From Centrapalus pauciflorus (taxonomy: Eukaryota; Streptophyta; Magnoliopsida; Asterales; Asteraceae), in the NCBI GenBank assembly GCA_020465985.1, contig JAANYP010002029.1:1-64000 (forward strand): a stretch of 64,000 nucleotides of DNA, in the 5' to 3' direction. The notes below the pieces were generated by a model, which was given only the letters and a program-made list of their open reading frames with translations, was not told where the DNA came from and made no database searches. How positions within the stretch are numbered: the stretch's first letter is position 1; the number at the start of each line of letters is the position of its first letter. The translations under genes and the position numbers were made by a program. This document shows positions 42,920-55,600 of this stretch, piece by piece.

Positions 42920-44340
42920 ATATATGCATCAATTAAGCTTATGGTATGTTTTTATATGCCTTTATGTGAATTTAATGTGTAAATGAAAGCTTAAAAGACT
43001 TGAGGAAGTCACACCTGCCCATAAAAAGACAACACAACGACTCTCCACATATGTCAAGCATAGTTATTGAATCATGAATGAAATGTTCTAAGGAATTCAT
43101 GGTCATATTCATCTCAATATAAGTAAAATATGAGAATTTAAGATCAAAGGCCAACGAATGAACACTGAATATACTATTCAGATGATAAAGTCTAATAAAT
43201 ATCAGAACCGATATGAATAACAGATTGAGCATTACAAGAAAGCTAAAAGACATATTAAAGAGCACAGTGAAGGCTGTAGCAAAGTGGCAAGGTATCTATA
43301 AGTCTGATATAAGTCAGATAGTGATTCTAACCCACCCAGATTGTGAGCATTAGAGTCAGAGCCAGAAAGTACAATTAACCAGTAACTGTGAGTTATAGAT
43401 TTTACTTTAACTGCAAATTATGTGAATTGAGACTTTTGTTGCATTATCCTGATTTTATTGGCATTCAGATCTTATTGAGCATATTGTTATATTTGTCATG
43501 ATTATTATGAATTGTTGAGCCGATCATTCCTTCTTCTAGCTTCTATTCTTTGACAAGTAATTGATTGTTAAGCTTAACACCTACACTATTGCTCAGTGTT
43601 GGGTTATTGTTAGGCTTATCATGTGCTGATTTACATGATGAAAGCACAGAGGGTAGCTAGAGCTGAGCATTTTGATGATACCCATACAGCAATTACTGGT
43701 AGCTAGCCCAGTACGTGGCGGATCCCCACTAATGATGCGTGTGTATGGTGATATCATTATTCAAGCATTCCTTATAAATTTGTCTTAAAGTCTCAAGAGC
43801 AACAACAGTTTTATAACTGGGATCTGTGCAAAGACGCGCATTAAAGAGCATTTAATTGGCCAATGTCCCATCGAGATTTGAGTTGTGCATGAGCCTAGTG
43901 CAATGCATGAGCAATAAAGCTGAGCTGTGCATAAGCCGAGTGCAGTGCATGAGCTTTCCGCGTTCGTAATTGCATGTTAAATGTGAAATTCTACATTCTC
44001 ACTAAGCAAATAAGCTTACCCCGTTGTTGCATTATTTTTCAGGTAAAGGCAAAGGATTCGCTAGACCTAGTTCATAGGCCAGGACTCTGAAAGAGCTTGA
44101 AGTGCCTTAGAACCTGTTTCAACACCTTGGTACTTGGCTGATGATAGAGCTTTAGGGTTTGGGTCTAGTTTATATTATGTGATTTGATGTAATAGTCTAG
44201 AAGTTTGTACCTTACTACTTAAATTTGTCTCTGTTTGTAATTAAATTTAATTCCGCACTATTATTATCTTAGTTTCCTGATTGATATTGCATTGCTACTG
44301 GGGCCTAGTCTTAAGACCTTTGAGAAATCATGGGTCTTAC
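42920..44340 (+). repeat. 5' LTR of gypsy E, left part lost
   Basis: Matches 59604-61025 closely over its whole length, up to ATCATGGGTCTTAC. Its left two thirds are missing because copia D inserted at 42919/42920. Contains a doubled GAGYTGTGCATGAGCC...AGTGCARTGCATGAGC motif (about 43879-43953). A minus-strand ORF (43265-42972, 97 codons) is open in both LTRs but looks like an AT-rich artefact. Confidence 0.85.
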
Positions 44341-44344
44341 GGGA

Positions 44345-44357
44345 TGGTATCAGAGCC
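44345..44357 (+). other. Primer-binding site of gypsy E
   Basis: TGGTATCAGAGCC, four bases after the LTR end; initiator-Met tRNA type. Confidence 0.9.
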
Positions 44358-44546
44358 AATAGTTTGAGTGAATCATTATATTACGTACGTGTAATACATG
44401 ATCTCAAACTTGTGCAATGCTACAGTATCAATCATGACAGGATGGCTTGAACTAAGATAGGTTCAGAGACTAGTAGGACGGGGCATGAAAGGGTACAATG
44501 TGCTACACTATTGAGCTAAATCTTTAGTTATTTGTATTTCAGAGCT

Positions 44547-45791
44547 ATGTCAGGAGAAGGTGGACCATCAGGTGGCATGACCCCGGAGCAAGTCCTGGAA
44601 ATGATGCAACAACTAATAACCCAGAATAATGAGCAACAAAACAAGTTTATGTTAGAACAAATTGAATCAATAAAGAAAACTAAAAAGAGAAATAAACATA
44701 AAAAGAAGCAAGCTGAACAGTCAAGCGAATCGAATTCTGATAATGTGCATGTCAATCGACAAGTTGAGCAGCCAAAAGGCTGTAGATTCAAAGATTTCAA
44801 AGTGAGTGGTGCCATAATGTTTGAAGGCACTGTGAATCCAATACAAGCGTTAGATTGGGTAAGTCATACTGAAGAAATCTTCAGTATATCAGAATGTCTG
44901 GACAGCAATTGAGTTAAGTTCGCTACAACACTATTTGTTAGAGCTGCTAGAGCCTGGTGAAAGACGCAAAAGAGCATCTATGGTGAAGAAGCAATTAAGG
45001 CACTGGACTGGGAGCAGTTTTTAGAAATGTTTAACGCCAAATATTGTCCAACTGATAAACAAGACGAACTCGAGATGCAGTTGATGCAATTGAAACAAGG
45101 AACAAAGAACATTGATGAATATGAGCATGAGTTCTCGAGACTTTGCTGCTACTCGTCATATCAAGTAGCAACAGAAGAACGTAAGGTAAACAGATTAAGA
45201 CTAGGTCTGAATCCAACATATAGAAAACAAATGAGTAGCATAAAGTTCAAGACGTATCTTAGTATAGTGGAAGCAGCAAGAATGGTGGAGCTGGAATTCA
45301 CAGATTCTAGTTGTGAACCCGTTATGATGGCTATAAGTCCTAATTGTCCATCTCCACCTAAGAAACAGAAATCTAGTAGATTCTCTAGTTCATCAAAGTC
45401 CAATCAGTAACGGTCACGAGCATCCTCTACACCTCAGAACACTAGAGTCTATTCCATACAGTCAGAAGCACGACCGTGTAAACGTTGTAACAAATTTCAT
45501 AATGGACACTGCAACCCAAGAGATGTGGTCTGTTACACCTATAAACAAATTGGACATGGAAGTGATGAATGCCTAGAAAGAAACGACGTATGCTACAACT
45601 GTGGTGAGCGTGGACATTATGCTAAGCATTGCCCAAATGCACGCAGGCTTACAAATCATGAACAACCAGTCGGCAGAGCAATCCAACGGAGTACTACAAT
45701 GATACCGACAGCAAAGGCGCGAGCTTTCCATATAACTGCTGAGGATGCCGAGGAGACACCAGAAACGCCAAAAGATCACAATGGTAATTAA
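44547..45791 (+). pseudogene. gag: Gypsy E gag with three premature stops
   Basis: Starts at the ATG at 44547 (MSGEGGPSGGMTPEQ), just after a TATTTCAG acceptor-like site. All in one frame: Lys-rich N terminus, FKVSGAIMFEGTVNPIQALDWVSHTEEIF, then a TGA at about 44911 in place of Trp, another TGA about 50 bases later in an ARAWW-type motif, DWEQFLEMFNAKYCP, GTKNIDEYEHEFSRL and a TAA at 45408-45410 in place of Gln. The C-terminal part has a knuckle that lost a Cys (CYTYKQIGHGSDEC) and an intact one (CYNCGERGHYAKHC). All three stops are G-to-A or C-to-T changes. Reading frame otherwise preserved. Confidence 0.87.
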
Positions 45792-46430
45792 TATTAAGTT
45801 TCTTATATGATTAAATGTTTTAAATTCAATTGTCAGATGAATTTCGATTCCAAAATAAGTATTGAGTTAGACTGTACAAACCTGTCATCAATGGTGAATA
45901 ATGCGGATGACATATGGGTTATATCAGTTGAAGTTACGATACAAAAGTCAACTCGAATCAGAAATCAGCTAAGCTATTGATGATCATAACATCATCAATA
46001 AATGAAATTGTTATATAAAGAATAGATATCAGACTTCCAAAAGCTCTGTAGCTAGTTCAAGATCAAACGAAATAGAGATATGAGCTAATTAAGGTACTGA
46101 ATTGCTAGCCAACTTGATTGAGGTATATTTTAATCTCAAAGCATAAGCCCACTTAGTAAATGTATAAATGATAAGTCAGAATTCCAAAAACGCCTTAAAT
46201 CAGTGCATAAATCAGCTAATAAGCTGTATAATATAGAAAAGGTGAATAAATGTATCGGTTATAAAAGCTAAGAGGAAAAAAGTTACGAAATACAGATGGT
46301 GCTCAGTCAATAAACACCAGAAAGTTTGTGTCAGATTTTAGGGATTCATGTCTACCTTGTAATTCCTAACTACTCTTATCTTAACATAAACAACTTCGAG
46401 GACGATTTTTGTGCGTGGTGGAGCCCATTC
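45792..46430 (+). other. Non-coding remainder between gag and 3' LTR of gypsy E
   Basis: About 640 bases where protease to integrase should be. I see no pol motif in any frame. The end (ACAACTTCGAGGACGATTTTT at about 46389-46410) resembles the usual end of gypsy internal regions, followed by a weak purine stretch GGTGGAG before the LTR. Confidence 0.65.
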
Positions 46431-46590
46431 TGTAACAACCTCGACTTTTAACTTTTTATATTTGACTTAATAATGTAATTTTAATTATACATTATTTGAC
46501 TAGTAATTTATTTAAGTAAAGAGAAACTATATAATCGAGTTAAATACATGTTATGTATTCATTATAAAGTAACAATTTCAAATAATGAAA
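46431..46590 (+). repeat. 3' LTR of gypsy E, first part
   Basis: Starts TGTAACAACCTCG. Interrupted by SIRE copy C; the last five bases TGAAA (46586-46590) are one copy of C's target duplication. Confidence 0.8.
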
Positions 46591-47249
46591 TGTAAGGTCT
46601 ACTAGTGCAAGATCTATCTAGACGCGGATCCGTGAACGAGTGCGGAATCCTCGTTGACGGTTAGACGGACAACTCTCAACCAACGGAAACACGGAGACTA
46701 TTAGACGCTGAACGAACGACACACGAACGATCCTACGTACTAATTCTCTCCGAAACGGAACTCACCTAGCTGATAAACTCGAGATCGCCTCTTGCTTAAT
46801 TCCTCACGAATTCTGCCAAAGGTCCCTTAATGATTCGAGTCTATCCCTAATTATAGACCCTGATTCGAGTTTGTTGTGGGCCAACCTCGAATCTGGCCTA
46901 AGGCCCATTCGAATCTGTCCATCTGACAGACTCGAATCTAGCCTATTCGAATCTAAGGATACATTCGAATCTATCACAGATTCGAATGTCTTCCTTTACC
47001 TATTCGAATCTAGCCAATACACTTAAACACTTAAGTGATGAAACTTATGTTTTAACTTATGCTTGAGTTAATCTTTGATCTTTATGTTTGAACTTCTTGT
47101 AATACGTTACATCAAGTTCAAACACACAATCAATAACAGACAAACACATATTAAACATATATATCAAAATACTTGTTAATACTCAGAATATTACTTAAAC
47201 CATAATGCAAATCGATTAGACTGCTATCGTCACACAGGGTGTACCAACA
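46591..47249 (-). repeat. 3' LTR of SIRE copy C (659 bp)
   Basis: Same ends as the other SIRE LTRs (TGTTGG...CTTACA on the minus strand). Palindromic stem-loop at 46962-46988. Differs from the 5' LTR only near 46781 (one base), in a CC/TT pair near 46827 and at one base near 46887. Confidence 0.94.
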
Positions 47250-47259
47250 GACTCCCCCT
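47250..47259 (-). other. Polypurine tract of SIRE copy C
   Basis: Minus-strand AGGGGGAGTC adjacent to the 3' LTR. Extra AGGGGGAG copies are in ORF3 at 48520-48527 and 48382-48389. Confidence 0.85.
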
Positions 47260-47295
47260 TGACGATAGCTTCTAATTATTTACATTACATCAAAT

Positions 47296-50200
47296 TTAAG
47301 TACTAGAGCTATATATATTACTACCTGCATATAATCCAGCATCTATACAAACTTTAACTACCTTTTGGAACTTCCTGGCTTCAGATCTCCATGGTTCAGT
47401 AAAGAAAATAGGCTGATCATGAAGTTTCTTCAGGTCGTCCTTCGATAGGTTTATCAAATGCAGTGGATCATATACCTTCAAAATGACCTGCTCGTCTTGA
47501 TCTTCCATGATAGCTTCAGCAGTGTCAATCTCTAGGTACCACCACTTCATGTTGCTCAACACGTTCTGTGGCATTGGTTTCATTGGCACTTTTTTCAAGC
47601 ATTTGACTGGCTTATAAATCATTCTTGCCCAAGGCCTTCCAGTATGAGGATCTATCCTTGATCCATCCTCGACCCTCTTTCCGGTCCTTGGCTTGAGTTG
47701 CTCAAATTTGCCTGATCGCCCTTCTTTCCTTATAATTCTTTCAATTACGTTCGCGTAGGGATCATCTCCAATATTGATCAGCTCCTTCCAGGCTAACTCT
47801 TTAACTTCAATCTTGGGCAATGAATTAAACGCTTTCAGTGTCCGCCTCATGTATTGAAGTCCATCTCTTCTTTTCAAAATAAACAGCTGCAGTTCTCTGT
47901 CAAAGAACCAGCTAATAATCCCTCCTGAGAAGTTTCCAGCACTTGGATTTCTCATCTTCTTCTTCATCTTCAGCTGATCTTTCTTTTCTTCCTTCTTGAA
48001 CCAAAGATTGATCAGATCAGCTCTAGATGGCTCTTTCTCAGCCTCTTCAAGTTCTTTATCTTCAACTGAGGCTACCTTGATGTAATCAATATCAATCACA
48101 TTATGATTTTGGCTCTCATACAATTCAGTGACTGGTTGTGAATTGATTATTACTTCATCAACATGATCGTCTTCATCATCTAGCACCTCATCATCCGATT
48201 TCCAGTCGACTACGTCATCTGGAATGAATTCACCTTCTTCTAATTCTTCAATATCATCTTCAAAATCAAATTCCATTAGCTCTTCTTCAATATCTTTCAG
48301 CACATCTATCATGTCGCTATCTAAAGTCCTTGAAGAACCTGCTTCTCCTCCTGCTCCTCCTACTTCTCCCCCTGGACTAGGCTCCCCCTCAGATTGAGCA
48401 GTCTGAGCAGTAGAAAAATCTACTGGCTCATTCTGTCTTTTAGGGCTGGGATCATTGCCTTGGTTGTCTTCATCATCATCATCTCTCGGCCTCTGTACTT
48501 CCTGATCACGGCACGACGTCTCCCCCTGAGCCTGTAAATTTTTCATTAACTGCTCAATTAGGGAGCGCATCGATCTTATCTCGGCTGACTGATCACAAAC
48601 AATTGTTTTTAACTCTGTGTTTTCTTCCTGGACCTTTTCCACAATCTTCTTCAAATCGGCATTCTCCTTATCGATATCTGCGTTATGCTTCTGAAGCTCA
48701 CCGATTGCTGTTGTTAGCCCAAAGATTTGGATTTCCTGGAAGTCAACTCTATCTTTTAAGCGCAAAAATCTTTGATTGTCAGCGTATGAGGATGAGGTTG
48801 ATGGAATTGACTGTAACGGAGTTGGAAGTATTGGCGATGGAATATATGGTTCATCGCGAGGTGGTGGTGGTGGAATGGTGGTTTGAGGTTCTTGAGGTTG
48901 AGGGTTTTGAGGTTGAGAAATTTCTGGTTGTTCTGCGGAGACTGAAGAGGATCCTTGCATGAACCTGTGACGTTTGGCCCGTTGCCTCGTCACAAGTTGA
49001 GAAACTTCTTCTTCTTCGAAATCAGACTCCTCCAATTCCCTGTCCAATCGTCTCCTAGAACCACCTTCATTTATAATCAGTCGCGAACCATAAGTTCCAA
49101 TTTGAACTTCAGGAACGGCAGACATTGACTCTGGAGCTTCAACTTCTATCCCCTCCATCTCTTCTGACTCAGTTGCTGAAGATGACAAGTCAGTACCGGT
49201 TTGCTCAGGTTCATATTCCTCAACTTGCCTAAACACATCTTCTGCTCCTTCCGGAGGCTGTAATAACTGATCAACTAACTCTGCAGTTATTTCCTCATTG
49301 GCATGAGGTCCAGACGCCCAGATTTCTTCCAAAGTTTGGGCGATTTGCTCGGGTTCTAGAACGGCACTTGAAGGCCCTGCTTCCTGTACTTCTGGCTGTT
49401 GACTTATGGAAGGCCTTGATGCCTGAATCTGACTCGCAGTAGCTCTTTGTCTTCGCCTTGGATCACGTGGACGTTGCTGTTGTTGTTGCGGTTGTTGTTG
49501 TTGCTGTCGAGGCTGAACTTCTACTTCACCTGCCCAGTTGGCATTATCTGGTGCCACAAAGTTCCTGTCTAAAACAGCTCCAAACAACGGACGCTCAATT
49601 GGAACAGCCAACCTTCCCCGATGTGAGGAACAGTCAGAGTAGATGCGCTTATCCATAATATTCACGCTCAATGCATCATCTGTTTGTGGTAAATCAGGCA
49701 AGAAGTGCCTTATCAACATCATTACAAACCTAGGATACAGAAGGAATCTTTCTCTCTCAGGAGCAGTGATTTGATGGATGAATTCCGAGAAAAACAACTG
49801 TGAGAAGCTGAATTTCTTATTGTACACCATGGCAATCACCCCAGATTGAATCTTTGAGACGATGTAATCAAATCCAGCCTTCTTAGGCGCAAAACAAATC
49901 ATGAACACGTGGACCAAAAATCGCCACTGCCCTATCAACCCGCTTTTCATATAAGATGATTTTGTAACGTCCAAACTATAGCCCATTCGCAAAAACGCTG
50001 CTTGCCTAATACTTAATGGAAAGTCTATAGGCCCGTCTTCTTGTTCTTGTGAACCCAACTGCAGTACTTGACGCAAAATATCTGCTGAGAAAACCAGAGG
50101 TTGACCAGCAATTCTGGTTCTTAAAACTGTCGGGGTGACAGTACAGTCCACCTGTAAATGATCGTAAAATTGACGCACATATGAAATCACAATCGGAATA

Positions 50201-50349
50201 TTTTGATATAATGCATAGCTGATCCTAGACTCTGCTAGAAAATCTAAAACTTCTCGATAACCCTGCGCTTCAGGGATGTTATGAGCTGGATTAAGTACCA
50301 TATTATGCTTAGGAACAAAAGCACGAAGCGCCATATCTGCACAATACAT
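47296..50349 (-). CDS. ORF3 (env-position) protein of SIRE copy C, intact
   Basis: Open for 1,017 codons from the ATG 50349-50347, or 1,012 aa from the ATG 50334-50332 (MALRAFVPKHNMVLNP) that follows a TATTGTGCAG acceptor. The same length as copy B, with the same plan: N-terminal block with YVRQFYDHLQVDC and RMGYSLDVTKSSYMKSG, Gln-rich segment, coiled coil (ADLKKIVEKVQEENTELK), acidic Glu/Asp run, and a basic C-terminal block with FFDRELQLFILKRRDGLQ and KWWYLEIDTAEAIMEDQ. No signal peptide or convincing membrane helix. ORF3 is intact while pol is broken and gag mostly deleted, which is unusual. Function unknown; possible roles include nucleic-acid binding or particle assembly (inference from charge and coiled coil). 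Confidence 0.87.
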   Translation of the reverse strand: MYCADMALRAFVPKHNMVLNPAHNIPEAQGYREVLDFLAESRISYALYQNIPIVISYVRQFYDHLQVDCTVTPTVLRTRIAGQPLVFSADILRQVLQLGSQEQEDGPIDFPLSIRQAAFLRMGYSLDVTKSSYMKSGLIGQWRFLVHVFMICFAPKKAGFDYIVSKIQSGVIAMVYNKKFSFSQLFFSEFIHQITAPERERFLLYPRFVMMLIRHFLPDLPQTDDALSVNIMDKRIYSDCSSHRGRLAVPIERPLFGAVLDRNFVAPDNANWAGEVEVQPRQQQQQPQQQQQRPRDPRRRQRATASQIQASRPSISQQPEVQEAGPSSAVLEPEQIAQTLEEIWASGPHANEEITAELVDQLLQPPEGAEDVFRQVEEYEPEQTGTDLSSSATESEEMEGIEVEAPESMSAVPEVQIGTYGSRLIINEGGSRRRLDRELEESDFEEEEVSQLVTRQRAKRHRFMQGSSSVSAEQPEISQPQNPQPQEPQTTIPPPPPRDEPYIPSPILPTPLQSIPSTSSSYADNQRFLRLKDRVDFQEIQIFGLTTAIGELQKHNADIDKENADLKKIVEKVQEENTELKTIVCDQSAEIRSMRSLIEQLMKNLQAQGETSCRDQEVQRPRDDDDEDNQGNDPSPKRQNEPVDFSTAQTAQSEGEPSPGGEVGGAGGEAGSSRTLDSDMIDVLKDIEEELMEFDFEDDIEELEEGEFIPDDVVDWKSDDEVLDDEDDHVDEVIINSQPVTELYESQNHNVIDIDYIKVASVEDKELEEAEKEPSRADLINLWFKKEEKKDQLKMKKKMRNPSAGNFSGGIISWFFDRELQLFILKRRDGLQYMRRTLKAFNSLPKIEVKELAWKELINIGDDPYANVIERIIRKEGRSGKFEQLKPRTGKRVEDGSRIDPHTGRPWARMIYKPVKCLKKVPMKPMPQNVLSNMKWWYLEIDTAEAIMEDQDEQVILKVYDPLHLINLSKDDLKKLHDQPIFFTEPWRSEARKFQKVVKVCIDAGLYAGSNIYSSST

Positions 50350-52628
50350 AAAACTGTTAGAATTATTAAAAATCAATAAACTTGTTTAAATTCAAAATTT
50401 GTTTTATTTTGTACTCGATTAAGTACCAAATCCAACACAATTAAATTTCCACAAGTTTAATAAAATTTAAATTCAACAAAGTAAATAAAGTACAGATTCG
50501 AAGGTAACAGATTCGAAGTGTCCATATTCGAATGTAATGGACAGATTCGAAGAGTCCCTATTCGAGTCTAATGGACAGATTCGAAGAGTCCGTATTCGAG
50601 TCTAATGGACAGATTCGAATATCATGGTCATCTCGAATCTAATGATAGATTCGAGAAACCCATGAACAGATTCGAAAGTCCATGAACAGACTCGAAACCC
50701 CGTCGGCCATTGTTTCAACAAAAACCCAAAATCTTAACCATTTTGAACTTAGCAAATCACATACATTAGTTCAACTAGGTTCTAATTGTAGATTTATGCT
50801 TTCAATTTGATATTTTATAGGTCCTAACTTAGTTATTTAGCAAAAACTCTATTTTGACCCATAAAACTTCAAAATGTGATGTTTAAGCCCAAAATTGTGT
50901 ATAAAACTACCAAAATCTTGTACAATCCGGTTGATTATACCTAGATATGAGTGTAGAATCGAACACAATAGCTTTAGACTCGATGAAATGTCGTTTATGT
51001 GAAATACGGTAGACTCGAGAAAATAGATTCGAAATCGCCTGAATAGATTCGAGAGTATAGATTCGACAACAGTAAAGTAATAAATGACTTCACTATTGAC
51101 CTATATATACTACCAACCTTCGAGTCTAAGTCCCTATTCGAATCTACTGACAGATTCGAAGTCTTACCACTTCGAGTCTGTCTTAGATTCGAAACTACCA
51201 AACACTTAGAAAAATTTCGAAAATTTTGAAAATAACTTCAACTTTTCCAACTTTTTTCTACGGTATTGTGTAACCAGATAAACTATGCCAACTCTTTTTC
51301 CCTAAGCAACAGATATTTCACGCAATGTTTATTTTATTCAACCTTGAATGCACCCTCAGTAATTTTTGACCTTTTACCTAAGTAAAAATTAAACTAAACT
51401 AAAATAAAATAAACTAAGGTAAAAATAAAATAAAATAAGATAAAGTAAAATAAAATTTTGACCAAAAATTTAATCTAGACTTAAGAAAAAAATTTACAAT
51501 CTAAGCTAAATACTTAACAACATATTTTTGATGAGTATAGTCTAAGAAAGGTTCAATCAGATAGCGATGTCCAATACTAACTTTCAGTACTTAAACTTTC
51601 ACACTTAGGAATTTTTTTTTTTTTTTGAATTCCTTTGATTGTTTGTCGTGACATACCCATTTAGCCGATTATTGGTATTTTACCCTGTTAAACATTCTAC
51701 ATTTCGGAATATCCCTTGGCCTTTTTATTTATCAGGAAATTATCTTACGTGACTCAGACATAGACATACTTTTATGATCAAGGCACACAGACAAAAATTC
51801 TAACTTGTTGGTATTTGCAAACTTTCTTTAAAAGACAAACATCGGACACATGTCTGTATTTTCATACAACAAAGTGTCTTAGTTCGACTTAAGGTTTATT
51901 TTTAAAGTTAGCAGATAGCGGTGACAGGTCTGTACTGACGTACAACAAAGCGACATGTCTGCTAACCCGAATCTAAACAGAGACAACAGGTCTGTACTTA
52001 CGTACAACAGAGTTGCATGTTTTCGACTCTCAGTTTTTCATGATCTTTCTATTCTTTCCATTTTCAGACGTATTTGATGTTGCTATACATCCCCAGAAAG
52101 TTTGCATACCTCATTTAGACTCAATGTTTGTATGTCTTGTACATAAAAATTAAGACTGATTGGTCGTACATCTAGGTTAGTGACACGCTTGACTTTTTCT
52201 AGAATATTTTATTAGCCTTGAGATTCCCTATATGTATTATGCCTACCAACACATCAAACTAAATAAAGTATAACACTTAGGATTTAGTTGCATTATGTGT
52301 GAAAGCCTAAACACTTAGAGTCTGTAACGACGGTGCTAATTTTCGTCACTTTGAACCTATGTATCTAAGACTTTAACTCCTTTTTCTGATATTCTCTTTT
52401 TTTTGTATTTTTGTAATTTTCTCTTTTTTTTCTTTTGTTTTTCATAGCAAAAAGCATTAAACTAAGCTAACCTACTAACTTACTAAAAATAGAAACTTAC
52501 TAAAAATAGAAACTTTCCTAAATTAGAAACTTACCTAAATTAGCAACTTACCTAAATTAGCAGACTACTGTAAAGAAAGAAATACTACTACTCTAAAAGA
52601 AAATAAACTTACTACTACTAAGGTCAAA
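50350..52628 (-). other. pol-ORF3 spacer of SIRE copy C
   Basis: Colinear with the spacers of A and B on the opposite strand. Holds TTCGAA motif clusters (50485-50700 and 51000-51200), the TGTAC hairpin block (51850-52010) with its intact 9-bp enclosing stem (51907-51915 with 51958-51966), a poly-T run at 51611-51626 not present in A or B, and the 17-bp repeats near 52485-52562. Confidence 0.8.
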
Positions 52629-55600
52629 TTACTCTGGGTTGCGCATTCCATTCAGTTGAATTAAATACTCAAACCGTGACTTATCAAACGCTTTAGTAAA
52701 TAAATCAGCATTATTATCTTCTGTTGCCACCTTTACCAGTTTGATTAAGTTCTTTTCAGCACAATCACGAATAAAATGATGCCTTATGTCTATGTGCTTT
52801 GTTTTACTGTGTTTAACTGGATTATTAGTTACAGCAATTGTAGATTGATTGTCTATCCTAATAGGAGTTTGAGTGTAAGCCAAACAGTAATCCCGCAATT
52901 GTTGTTGTATCCACAGAACCTGTGAACAGCAACTACCAGCAGCTACATACTCAGCCTCGCACGTTGACACGGCTACCGATGTTTGTTTCTTGCATTGCCA
53001 GGACACCAATCTCCCGCCGAGGAACTGACAACCTCCAGTCGTTGATTTGCGCGTCAAGCTGCATCCTCCGTAGTCCGAATCTGTGAACGCCTCCAACTCT
53101 AGATCTCCCTCCGCGTGATACCAAAGTCCCAGCTTCGGTTTCGACTTGAGGTATCGTAGAATCCGCTTCACAGCTTTCATATGCATCTCTTTCGGATTTG
53201 CTTGAAACCTAGCACAAATACACACAGCAAACATATGTCAGGTCTTGAAGCAGTTAAATACATAAGTGACCCAATCATGGCCCGATATAAAGTCGGATCC
53301 ACATCGGAATCACTTTCAGTACCCGGCCCGAGATTGTGATTCACTTGAATCGGCGTGCTGAAATGGGCAGTCAACTTAGTTCCCTCCATCCCAAACCGTT
53401 CTAATATGTCATAGACATACTTAGTTTGATGGATAAACATCCCTTCCTTCTTTTGGTCAACTTGCAACCCTAAAAAGAAATTCAACTCTCCCATAGCACT
53501 CATCTCGAACTTAGACTTCATCACCTTTTCGAAATCTTTGCACATCTGTTCGTCTGATGATCCAAAAATGATATCATCGACGTACACTTGTACCAAGATA
53601 AAGTGATCTCCCTTTCTCTTAACAAATAGAGTACTATCTATCCTACCCCTCTCAAAGCCATTTTCTAACAGATGGTTGGATAGAGTCTCATACCATGCCC
53701 TAGGTGCCTGATGTAATCCATAAAGAGCCTTATCTAAGCGATATACTCTCTCAGGATATTTTGGATCTGTAAATCCGGGCGGTTGTTCTACATACACTAA
53801 CTCCTTCACTTTCCCGTACTAAAAAGCACTCTTAACATCCAGTTGATATACTTTAAAGCCTTTGAAGGAGGCAAACGCTAAAAACAACCTAATTGCTTCT
53901 AACCTTGCTACAGGTGCAAAAACTTCGTTGTAATCGATTCCCTCCTCTTGGTTGAAACCCTTTACAACTAATCTCGCCTTGTTGCGCGTGACTATCCCCC
54001 GATCGTCTCTTTTGCACTTAAAAACCCATTTGGTTCCTATTGCAATCTCCCCTCGAGGTAACGGAACTAACTCCCACACTTCTAGTTTCCTAAATTGTGA
54101 CAGCTCTTCTTGCATTGCTTCAACCCAAGAATTGTCTTTTAGTGCCATTTGCACATTTTTGGGCTCTACTTGCGATATGAAACATGAATATAGACATGTG
54201 TGATATGCCTCGGAGTCGTTTATCATCGACAACAACACAGTGTTGTTATTTACACTACTCCGAGTCCTCACACCCTCGTTAGGATTTCCTATGATGCTAT
54301 CTATTGGATGGTTCTTGTTAATCCTAGAGGTTTCTATTTCATCAACCCTTAGATTATCTCCTAAGTTGGATCCTATTTCACCTAATGGGGGAACAGGCTC
54401 AGCTTCTACGTTTTCCTCCTCACGGACATTTTCCTCAGAGTTGGAACTTGATGCTTGAGTCTGATTCTCATTGGTAGGTTCTTCTGGATTAGCAACTTCT
54501 GGAGACCCATCTACAGTCGCAGTAGGCTCGGATGTAGATTCGAATGTGGTCTTTGGAAAGATTTGGCCATCGTCGTTCAGATGCAACGTCGCCAAGTCCT
54601 TCTCGATTGTACCTGCATTATCATCCAGAGGAATGTTAAATGACTCAAATAACTTATCATAGTCAAATATCCATTCCGTACCAGTTTGGGGTTCATGTGT
54701 ATAACTTGTGACTTCAATGTTATACACAATCTCCACAGTACCAGTTGTTTTGTTAAACACCCGTTTGTTTGGTGAGTTTGGCACATAACCTAGGAAGTAT
54801 CCTTCGTCAGCCTTTTCACCAAACTTCGGTTGATGTTTTGTTCTTAAAAGTGTACATGGTACTCCAAACGGTTCGAATCCAGTTAAGTTAGGTGGCTGTT
54901 TATTCAAAATTTCATAACATGTTTTGTTCAATGATTTGACTGTAAGGACTCTATTTAAAATATGGCACGCGGTATTCACTGCCTCCCCCCAAAACATGGT
55001 AGGAAGCTTTGAATCCGAAAGCATAGTCCTTGCAGCCTCAATCAATGTTCTGTTTTTACGTTCGGCCACCCCATTCTGTTGGGGTTCATATGGTGCACTG
55101 AATTGATGCACGATGCCCTTTGATAGGCAATATACACCAATTACAGAGTTTTTAAATTCAGTCCCATTATCACTACGAATATGTTTAACCCTTGTTCCGT
55201 AGGAGTTCTCCACTTGGTCTAAGAACCCGATGAGCTTTGCAGCCGTCTCGTCCTTCGTACCTAAAAAGAAAACCCATGAAAACCGTGAGTAATCGTCAGT
55301 GATAACTAAGCAAAACCAACTACCTCCTATACTCCTTTTGTTGATAGGGTCGAAAAGGTCCATATGCAACAAATCGAATGTCGAGGTTATGGAGTTCAGC
55401 TTCTTGGACTTGTGTGTCTTTTTATGTTGCTTGCCCTTCATGCACGGTAGACACTTGTCTTCAAACTGAAAGCTCTTCAGAGGCACACCTTGCACCAACC
55501 CATTCTTCGTTATGTAGTTCATTTTCCTTAGGTGCAAGTGAGCCATGCGTCTGTGCCACAAAACCGATTCCGTCTCCGAAGCTTTTGATAGTAAGCAGAT

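Noticed and set aside
44345..44357. PBS sequences as tRNA gene remnants
   Set aside because: Only 12-13 bases complementary to the tRNA 3' end at LTR borders; no cloverleaf-forming sequence around them.
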